DNA from: Betaproteobacteria bacterium | GTDB lineage: Bacteria > Pseudomonadota > Gammaproteobacteria > Burkholderiales > Rhodocyclaceae | Reading direction: 5' to 3' | Assembly (NCBI GenBank): GCA_020621405.1 | Contig: JAHRYN010000009.1 | Location: 1-64,000, forward strand | Length of the DNA stretch: 64,000 nt | In this document: piece by piece, positions 57,712-64,000 of the stretch | Numbering within the stretch: the stretch's first letter is position 1 | Layout: every line of letters begins with the position of its first letter | Translations under genes and position numbers: made by a program | The notes under the pieces: generated by a model | What the model was told of the DNA's origin: nothing | The model's database searches: none | What the model saw: the letters and a program-made list of their open reading frames with translations, nothing else

Positions 57712-58735
57712 CCCGCTTTTCCTGCTGCTCTGGCTGTGCATGCTGCTTGCCGGCTGCGCGCGCGAGCAGATCGAGCGGCAGGAATCCTTCGTGTTCGGCA
57801 CCCGGGTCGAGGTGCTGGTCCATGGCAGCGACCGCGCGCAGGCGCGCGCGGCGACCGCCGAGGTACTGCGCGAATTCGACCGCCTGCATCACAAGCTGCA
57901 CGCCTGGCAGCCGTCGGACCTGACGCGCGTCAATGCCGCTATCAGCGCCGGTCAGCCGGCCGACATCGATGACGAACTTGCGACGCTGCTGACTGACGTG
58001 CAGCGCGCCGCGGGGCGCGGCGATGACCTGTTCAATCCGGCGGCCGGCGCGCTGATCGCCGCCTGGGGCTTTCATGCCGACGAATTCCTGCCGCATCGTC
58101 CGGACCCGGCGACGCTGGCCGCGCTGATCGCGGCGCGGCCGCGCATGGCCGACGTCGACATCACCGTCGCACCCGGTGGCGGACACCGCATCGCCAGCCG
58201 CAATCCGGCGGTGCAGTTCGATCTGGGCGGCTATGCCAAGGGCTACGCGCTGGACCGTGCCGCCGCCATCCTGCGTGCGCGCGGCGTGCGCAACGCGCTG
58301 ATCAACATCGGCGGCAACGTGATGGCGCTCGGCCGGAAGGGCGACGCATCCTGGCGCGTCGGCATCCAGCATCCGCGCAAGCCGGAATCGCTGGCGACGG
58401 TCGAACTGCGCGACGGAGAGGCCATCGGCACGTCGGGCGACTATCAGCGCTACTTCGAACTCGACGGCGAGCGCATGTGCCATCTGATCGATCCGCGCAG
58501 CGGCCAGCCGGTGCGCCATACCGAGTCGCTGACCGTGCTGATGCCGGCGCAGCCCGACGCCGGAGCGCGCTCGGACGCGGACAGCAAGCCGCTTTTCATC
58601 GTCGGTCGCGCCGGCTGGCAGGCACTGGCGGCGCGCATGGGCGTGGCCAATGCGCTGCGCGTCGATGCCGATGGCAGCGTCGAGGCAACGCCCGGCATGC
58701 AGGCGCGCATGCAGACGGCAGACAAGGCACGCTGA
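57695..58735 (+). CDS. apbE: FAD:protein FMN transferase
   Basis: 346 residues. A lipoprotein signal peptide (LLWLCMLLAGC, Cys21) anchors it to the membrane facing the periplasm, where it attaches FMN covalently to target flavoproteins. Visible motifs are VFGTRVEVLVHG, FNPAAGALIAAWGFH, FDLGGYAKGYALDRA, ALINIGGNVMALG, GTSGDYQRYFE and MCHLIDPRSGQP, all typical of ApbE. The GTG start at 57695 overlaps gshB. Coupling with glutathione genes is not a standard arrangement. Confidence 0.92.
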   Translation: MRRCASPLFLLLWLCMLLAGCAREQIERQESFVFGTRVEVLVHGSDRAQARAATAEVLREFDRLHHKLHAWQPSDLTRVNAAISAGQPADIDDELATLLTDVQRAAGRGDDLFNPAAGALIAAWGFHADEFLPHRPDPATLAALIAARPRMADVDITVAPGGGHRIASRNPAVQFDLGGYAKGYALDRAAAILRARGVRNALINIGGNVMALGRKGDASWRVGIQHPRKPESLATVELRDGEAIGTSGDYQRYFELDGERMCHLIDPRSGQPVRHTESLTVLMPAQPDAGARSDADSKPLFIVGRAGWQALAARMGVANALRVDADGSVEATPGMQARMQTADKAR

Positions 58736-58754
58736 CAGCCCGCTGGCGGACGGC

Positions 58755-60743
58755 TCAGTGCGGGCACACCCGCTGCCATGCGGTGGCGGCCGGCCACTGT
58801 CCGCGCGCCGTGGTGTGGCCGCCCGAGATCGTGACCCAGCCCTGCTGTCCGTAGTGCGGCAGGGCGCGGCGTGCCTGTGCCAGCGCGTCGGCGTCGCGTG
58901 CGGCGACCAGCGCCAGCGTGCCGCCGGCCGGTGCGCGCAGCGCCCAGGCCACGACGTCGCCGTCCCGGGTGCGGGCCGGCAGGCCGTGTCTGGCCAGCCA
59001 GAGATCGACGCCAGCGATGGTGCCGATCACCATGCGCGCGCTGCGGCCGGGTGGTTCGTCCGCGCCGACCTCGCCGGGCGGGTGATCCAGCCATTCGCCG
59101 GCCAGCGTGCGCGCGCCGGCTTCCAGCTTCGCGTCGCCGCCGGCCAGTACGGTCAGGCCGATGCCGGCGTCCAGCGTCGCTTCGCGCAGGATGGGCGGTG
59201 CTTCGCCGGCGGCGAGCTGCCGTGCCACGCGGAAATCCGGGTCGAGCGCCAGTTCGGTGCAGCCGCTGCCGGCCGGCAGCGTGATCCGGGCATGCCGCGC
59301 GTCCAGGTGTAGGCGTTCGGTGCGGGTCGCGCCATCCGTCCTCAATGTCAGCGGCAGGTCGAGCGCATAGGCGGGCGCCGGTTGTTCCAGCGTCAGCGCC
59401 AGGCCGTCGCGCTCGATGCCGGCGGCGGCGATGCGCGGCCGGGCCAGACCACTGCCGTCGACCCATTGCACGAAGAAACGCGCCAGATCGCGTCCTGACG
59501 CCTGTTCGAATGCAGTTTGCAGCTCGGCCCAGCCGGCGCGGCGATGGCGGTATGTGCGCCAGAACAGGTGCAGCGCGTCCTCGAAGGCCGGTTGTCCGAC
59601 CGTGTCGCGCAGCATCAGGAACACCATCGCGGCCTTGTGATAGCCGACAACCTGCGACGCGTCGTGTGTGCGTGCCGTGAAGTCGGCCAGACGGCCCTGA
59701 TCCTGCGGCGACAGTGCCGACAGCCCGCGCAGCCAGTCCAGCCGCATTGTGCGGGCCGCCTCGTCGCCCTGCGCTTCGCGCTGGGCGTAGTCGGCCATGA
59801 AGGTGGTCAGCCCCTCCGACCAGTTGCCGCTGCCTGGCGCCGGATGGACGCCGTTGCCCCACCAGTTGTGCAGGATTTCGTGCGGCAGCGAGGTGTTGCG
59901 GATGAAGGGCAGGCGCAGCACGTCGATGCCCAGATAGGTCAGGCCGGCCATGCCGAAGCCGGTCGGCGTTGGCGACGAGGCGATCGCGAAGCGGCTGTAC
60001 GGGTAGTCGCCGACCACGCTTTCAAGCTGCGCGAGATGACCGGCGGCGGCATCCAGATAGCCGGCCGACAGTTCGGCGATGGCCGGGTGGAACAGCGTGA
60101 CCAGCGTCAGCATGCGTCCGTCCCGTGCACGCACCGGACGCTGCGCCTCGAGCCACGGACCGGCCATCAGATCGGCGCCCTCGCTGTCATGGTGCATGTC
60201 GAAGCGCACCTGGCGGCGGCCGTCGCGCAGCTTTTCGCTGATCAGGTCGCCGGGTGCCAGCGCGCGCTGCGCCGCCGGCAGTTCGACTTTCAGGCGATAG
60301 TGGTGCAGCAGCGGACCGGCGGCGTCGAACGGCAGCGGATACCAGGCACCGCCCGCCGGCAGGAAGCTGCCGGCTTCGCCGATCTGCGGTGCCGCCCCAG
60401 TCAGCGTGTCGCGATGAGACGCCTGCGCGTCGGGTGCGGCTGCGCGGAGGGTCCAGCGAACGTCGAGCCGGCGTGGCCGCGCCGCCGGCGCAAGATCGAT
60501 GCGCTGGTACTCGGCGTCGGTGCGTGCGTGCATGGGTCGGCCGTCCAGCGTCAGTGCGTCGATGTGGTGACGGGCGGCCAGGCGCAGCGCCACCGGCTCG
60601 CCTGCCGGCACGGTGATCCGTGCCCGCGCCGCGAGCCGACCGGCGGCCGGGTCGAGTTTCACCGCGAGGTCATAGTGCGGGGCGGCCTGCACCGGCAGCA
60701 GCACGAGCGCCTGCAGGGCCAGCCAGCACAGCCAGCGCATCAT
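58755..60743 (-). CDS. Exported M1-like gluzincin peptidase
   Basis: 662 residues. A signal peptide (1-20) precedes a peptidase M1-type core with HEILHNWWGN (His288, Glu289, His292) and a third ligand Glu310 in NWSEGLTTF. In place of the GAMEN exopeptidase motif it has FGMAGLTYLG (263-272), so a classical aminopeptidase activity is doubtful. The C-terminal half forms beta-rich domains (VDGSGLARPRIAA onward). The start at 60743 overlaps the ChaN-like stop by ATGA, so the two are coupled. Confidence 0.78.
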   Translation of the reverse strand: MMRWLCWLALQALVLLPVQAAPHYDLAVKLDPAAGRLAARARITVPAGEPVALRLAARHHIDALTLDGRPMHARTDAEYQRIDLAPAARPRRLDVRWTLRAAAPDAQASHRDTLTGAAPQIGEAGSFLPAGGAWYPLPFDAAGPLLHHYRLKVELPAAQRALAPGDLISEKLRDGRRQVRFDMHHDSEGADLMAGPWLEAQRPVRARDGRMLTLVTLFHPAIAELSAGYLDAAAGHLAQLESVVGDYPYSRFAIASSPTPTGFGMAGLTYLGIDVLRLPFIRNTSLPHEILHNWWGNGVHPAPGSGNWSEGLTTFMADYAQREAQGDEAARTMRLDWLRGLSALSPQDQGRLADFTARTHDASQVVGYHKAAMVFLMLRDTVGQPAFEDALHLFWRTYRHRRAGWAELQTAFEQASGRDLARFFVQWVDGSGLARPRIAAAGIERDGLALTLEQPAPAYALDLPLTLRTDGATRTERLHLDARHARITLPAGSGCTELALDPDFRVARQLAAGEAPPILREATLDAGIGLTVLAGGDAKLEAGARTLAGEWLDHPPGEVGADEPPGRSARMVIGTIAGVDLWLARHGLPARTRDGDVVAWALRAPAGGTLALVAARDADALAQARRALPHYGQQGWVTISGGHTTARGQWPAATAWQRVCPH

Positions 60744-61633
60744 GGCTGCGCGCTGCCGGACGGCAGGATGCCGAACACGCCATCGGCCACGCCGGCGACC
60801 AGATCGCGGCAGTCGTCTTCGGCGTCCCAGGGCAGCAGGCTGCCGACATCGGTCAGGCCGAGATCGCGCAGCTGGTGCGCCACGCCGTAGCCGTGCATCA
60901 CGTGGCCGCTGCCCATCAGGCCGACCACCAGCACGCCCGGGCTGGCGCGTACTGCGCCGGCCAGTGCCTCGGCCATCGCGCGGTCCCACAGCAGCTGGCC
61001 GTCGAGAAAGCGCGCGAATGCGCCGTCGCCAGCGGTTCCGGCAGACCGCATGTGGTCGTTCCAGACCTGCTGCAGCCAGGCACGGTAACCGGCGTGCGCG
61101 CCGGCCGGGTCGCCGACGCCCTCGCGGCTGGCCGGGGGTACGGCGGCGAGGCCGCGGTGCGACACTTCGCGCACCACCTTGCGGTCGATGTTCAGTGCGC
61201 GCAGCGGCACGCGGTGCTCGCGCGCGAAGCGGAAAATGCCGGCATACAGTTCCGGCGGCGTGCCCCAGGCGCGCTTCCAGTCGCTGCGTTCAAACAGCTG
61301 CCGTTCGCTGATGTCGCCGCGCACCCAGTCGTCGAGTACGGGTTGCGCGCTGCGTGGCAGCATTTCCAGGCCGATCACCATGTCCGGCCGCAGCGCCAGC
61401 AAGGCGCGCAGCGTTTCCAGCTGCCAGGCGTGATGGGCCGCCACGTCGTGCGTCTCACCGAGCAGCAGCACCGAGCGCCGGCTCATGCGCGCCAGCAGCG
61501 CCGCCGGTTCGGCGGTGCCGCGACCGGGTTCCAGCCAGCTGCCCGGCACCACGCACTGTGCGGCACCGGCGCCTTGCGTCAGCGCGCTGCACAGGCAGGC
61601 CATCAGTAGGAACGGTCGCAGGGCGGAGGTCAT
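60740..61633 (-). CDS. ChaN/Tiki-superfamily exported protein
   Basis: 297 residues. A signal peptide (about 1-24, ending GAGAA) is followed by the ChaN pattern: SVLLLGETHDVAAHHAWQLE, VIGLEMLPRSAQPVLDDWVR, LNIDRKVVREVSHRGLA and VVGLMGSGHVMHGYGVAHQL. ChaN-like proteins bind haem or act in metal-dependent proteolysis (Tiki family). The first gene of a two-gene unit with the M1-like peptidase. Its start shares a spacer with the sensor gene to its right. Confidence 0.83.
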   Translation of the reverse strand: MTSALRPFLLMACLCSALTQGAGAAQCVVPGSWLEPGRGTAEPAALLARMSRRSVLLLGETHDVAAHHAWQLETLRALLALRPDMVIGLEMLPRSAQPVLDDWVRGDISERQLFERSDWKRAWGTPPELYAGIFRFAREHRVPLRALNIDRKVVREVSHRGLAAVPPASREGVGDPAGAHAGYRAWLQQVWNDHMRSAGTAGDGAFARFLDGQLLWDRAMAEALAGAVRASPGVLVVGLMGSGHVMHGYGVAHQLRDLGLTDVGSLLPWDAEDDCRDLVAGVADGVFGILPSGSAQP

Positions 61634-61750
61634 GGTCGGGGTGGTCGGATCCGGGCGCCGCGGTTGACGGCGCCAACGGCATTTCGTTCCGGGGGCGCAG
61701 CGGCCGGAAGGACGTTAACATGCCGGAACGCCAACCGTCCGCACCCCATC

Positions 61751-64000
61751 GTGTCCCGTCCGCCGCAAAACCTGTTGCGCAGCGTGCCGTTCATCGTGTC
61801 CGCACTGGTGTATGCGGCGGCGATCCTGATCGATCCGCTGCTCGGCCTGTCCGACGGCCAGCCGCCGGTGCTGCAGCTCGGGCCCGGCACGGCCTTCGCC
61901 ATCGTGCTGCTGTTCGGCTGGCGCCATGTGCTGGTGCTGGCGCCGGTGGAACTTGCATTGGCGCTGGCTGGCGGTCAGCCGGCCCTGGTGTCGGTCCTGG
62001 CCACTGCGCTCACCGCTGCGCTGGTCTGTGGCGGGCGTCAGCTGCTGCGTACCTGTCCGTCGCAGCCCTTCCCGCGCATGCGCGCCGATCACTACGCCTG
62101 GTTCCTCGCGGTGGCGCTGCTGCTGTCGGTGGCGCAGGGTGCGCGTCAGGCCTGGCAGCCGGCGGCGCCGTTCTATGCATCCGACTGGACGCTGTACGCG
62201 GCAGCCGACTTTGCCGGTGCCATCCTGATCGTGCAGCTGGTGGCCGGCTGGCTGGGCCGTACGCAGTGGCGGCTGATCGTGGCCGACCTCGGACCGGCGC
62301 TGCCCTGGATGGCGCTGACGCTGGCCACCGCGGCCGCCATCTTCCTGCGCGTGCTCGACGGACCTGACCCGTTCATGCTGCTGCTGCCGGCGGTGCTGGT
62401 GTGGTCGGCGATCCGGCTCAAGGTCCGCTGGATGAGCCTGCTGCTGGTGCTGCTGCATGCGCTGGCCGGTTATGGCACGGCCAGCGGCCTGGGACCGTTC
62501 GGCAACGAGACGCCGTTGCACATGCTGGTGTTCCTGCAGGCCTTCATCATCGCGATGTCGATCGCGCCCTACTCGCTGTCGATCACGCTGAACGAACGCG
62601 CGGCGGCGTCGCGCCGGGCGCGCACACGCGAGGCGCAGCTGCTCGACCTGTTCGACGGTTCGATCCAGGGCATCCTGATCCATCGCGAATTCAGGCCGCT
62701 GTATGCCAACCGGCGCGCCGCCGAACTGCTCGGCATGCCGTCGGTGGCCGACCTGATGGCGCACGCCACGCTGGCCGACATGATCTTCCCGGACGACCTG
62801 CCGGTCGTCGCCAGCGACAGCAACCGCCGGCAGCTTGCAGCCGGGCGCATGCTGTCGATGCAGGTGGACATCGTGCGCGGCGACGGCCTGCGGCGCACGC
62901 TGGACTCGGTCATCCGCCAGGTCATGTGGGACGGGCGGCCGGCGATGCAGGCCACCTTTATCGACGTCACCGACGACCTGCGCGCGCGGAGCGAGCAGCG
63001 TACCCGGCTCGAGCGGCAGGAACACCAGCTCGCGGCGATCATGCGGCTGAGCGTGGATCCGGCGCTGTCCGCCGGTGACGAAAGTGCCTTGCGCACGCTG
63101 ACCGAAGTCGCCGCCGCCGCGCTGTCGGTCAGCCGTGCCAGCGTATGGGTGCTCGATGGCGACACGCGCCGGCTCAGCTGCCTCGACCTGTTCGACGGGC
63201 GCCGGCTCGATCACGACTACGGCCACGTGCGTGGTGGCACGATCAACGCCGATGCGTTCGACCGCTACTTCAGCGCGTTGCGCAGCGGCCGGACCATCGT
63301 GGCGCAGGACGCGCACACCCATCCGGATACCTCGGAAATGGCGGGTGGCTACCTCGAAGCCGAGGGCATCGTCTCGATCATCGACGCGCCGGTCTTTCTC
63401 GACGGCCGGCTGGCCGGCGTGGTCTGTCTGGAGCACGCCGGCGAACCACGCGAATGGGCGCACGACGAGACGCGTTTTGCCGGCGAACTGGCGACGCTGC
63501 TCGGCCGCTTCCTGGTTGCGCGCGAGCGCAGCCGTGCGATGGCGGAGCAGGCGCGGCTGTCGGCGATACTCGATGCGACGCCCGACTATGTGTCGACGGT
63601 CGACACCGGCCTGAACGTGATCTATCTGAACCTGTCGGCTCGACGCATGCGCGGGCTGTCGGACGAGTGCCTGCCGGAATACCTGCGCGTCGGCGATCTG
63701 TCGCCGCCGGATGCCTACCGGCACTACATCGACGTGGAGCTGCCGGCGGTGCTGCGCGACGGTATCTGGGTCGGCGAAAGTGCATTGTGCGGCGCCGACG
63801 GCGCGGCGATACCGATGTCGGTCGTGCGTCTGGCGCATCGCAATGCGACCGGTGCAGTCCGCTACATTTCCAGCGTGCTGCGCGACATCAGCGACATCAA
63901 GCGCACCGAACAGGCGCTGCGCGTGGCCAACGAGACGCTGGAACAGCGGGTGGCCGGCCGCACCGCGGAGCTGGCGCAGGTCAACGAGCGGCTCAAGGAT
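61751..64000 (+). CDS. MASE1-PAS-GAF-PAS sensor protein, truncated at right edge
   Basis: 750 residues visible, open through the window end. Residues 1-280 are a membrane region ending in the MASE1 pattern (SAIRLKVRWMSLLLVLLHAL, YGTASGLGPFG). A PAS domain follows (about 280-415, QLLDLFDGSIQGILIHREFR), then GAF (about 435-593, VSRASVWVLDGDTRRLSCLD), a second PAS (about 603-723) and a coiled-coil lead (ETLEQRVAGRTAELAQVNER). The output domain, likely kinase or GGDEF, is missing. The GTG at 61751 lacks a ribosome site; an ATG at 61720 preceded by GGAAGGA is in another frame, so the start is uncertain. Confidence 0.82.
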   Translation, partial: MSRPPQNLLRSVPFIVSALVYAAAILIDPLLGLSDGQPPVLQLGPGTAFAIVLLFGWRHVLVLAPVELALALAGGQPALVSVLATALTAALVCGGRQLLRTCPSQPFPRMRADHYAWFLAVALLLSVAQGARQAWQPAAPFYASDWTLYAAADFAGAILIVQLVAGWLGRTQWRLIVADLGPALPWMALTLATAAAIFLRVLDGPDPFMLLLPAVLVWSAIRLKVRWMSLLLVLLHALAGYGTASGLGPFGNETPLHMLVFLQAFIIAMSIAPYSLSITLNERAAASRRARTREAQLLDLFDGSIQGILIHREFRPLYANRRAAELLGMPSVADLMAHATLADMIFPDDLPVVASDSNRRQLAAGRMLSMQVDIVRGDGLRRTLDSVIRQVMWDGRPAMQATFIDVTDDLRARSEQRTRLERQEHQLAAIMRLSVDPALSAGDESALRTLTEVAAAALSVSRASVWVLDGDTRRLSCLDLFDGRRLDHDYGHVRGGTINADAFDRYFSALRSGRTIVAQDAHTHPDTSEMAGGYLEAEGIVSIIDAPVFLDGRLAGVVCLEHAGEPREWAHDETRFAGELATLLGRFLVARERSRAMAEQARLSAILDATPDYVSTVDTGLNVIYLNLSARRMRGLSDECLPEYLRVGDLSPPDAYRHYIDVELPAVLRDGIWVGESALCGADGAAIPMSVVRLAHRNATGAVRYISSVLRDISDIKRTEQALRVANETLEQRVAGRTAELAQVNERLKD

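Noticed and set aside
61354-62367. Arginine/alanine-rich open frame before and across the MASE1 gene
   Set aside because: It overlaps the ChaN-like gene and the MASE1 frame, and has the amino-acid bias of a shadow frame.

Overview
The window is high-GC (roughly two thirds G+C by eye) bacterial chromosome with tightly packed genes. The gene set points to a betaproteobacterium, most likely near the Rhodocyclales: a PEP-CTERM exported protein, the proteobacterial-type glutamate-cysteine ligase, a DUF971-ubiE-Tim44-ubiJ block, an atpIBEFHAGDC operon and phoBR. The exact genus cannot be fixed from sequence reading alone. No rRNA, tRNA, transposase, prophage or CRISPR array was recognised.

Layout. 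1-440 is the end of a tandem array of REP-type palindromes that runs off the left edge. 565-1810 holds an entericidin-like lipoprotein, a PRC-barrel-like membrane protein and a PPC/DUF296 protein. 1811-2119 is non-coding and carries two DnaA-box-like inverted pairs. 2120-15263 is a vitamin B12 region: a NERD/UvrD-type helicase coupled to cobQ, a cobalamin riboswitch, btuB, btuC, btuD, cobO, cobB/cbiA, bluB, cbiB, cobC and btuF. Together these give corrinoid uptake plus late corrin processing, lower-ligand synthesis and the aminopropanol arm; the nucleotide-loop genes cobU, cobS and cobT are not here. 15335-15864 is a 205-bp tandem repeat built on the same REP palindromes.

15881-20219 holds small accessory genes (UPF0178, YaeQ, a ribbon-helix-helix regulator next to a PHB-depolymerase-like esterase) and an unusual exported protein with two Hcp-like domains and a PEP-CTERM tail. 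20390-33913 is a long minus-strand run. Its upstream part reads ArsR regulator, PLP-dependent decarboxylase, Aas-type acyltransferase/acyl-ACP synthetase, Tat-exported amidohydrolase, exported unknown protein and LplT-PlsC fusion; it continues into DUF2339, DUF3617, a TonB-like protein and a ClpP-like protease. It looks like a membrane-lipid or acyl-remodelling locus of unknown product.

34006-41158 is the complete F1Fo ATP synthase operon with a recognisable sigma70 promoter and a Rho-independent terminator. It is followed by glpD, convergent ubiquinone genes, and phoBR with a near-consensus PHO box. 47665-50807 encodes a pair of paralogous proteins with PilZ-like motifs. Then come an ECF sigma/anti-sigma pair, a HIT-DUF3293 fusion, the ABC-F ATPase YbiT, gshA-gshB-apbE, an M1-like peptidase with a ChaN-like protein, and a MASE1-PAS-GAF-PAS sensor cut by the right edge.
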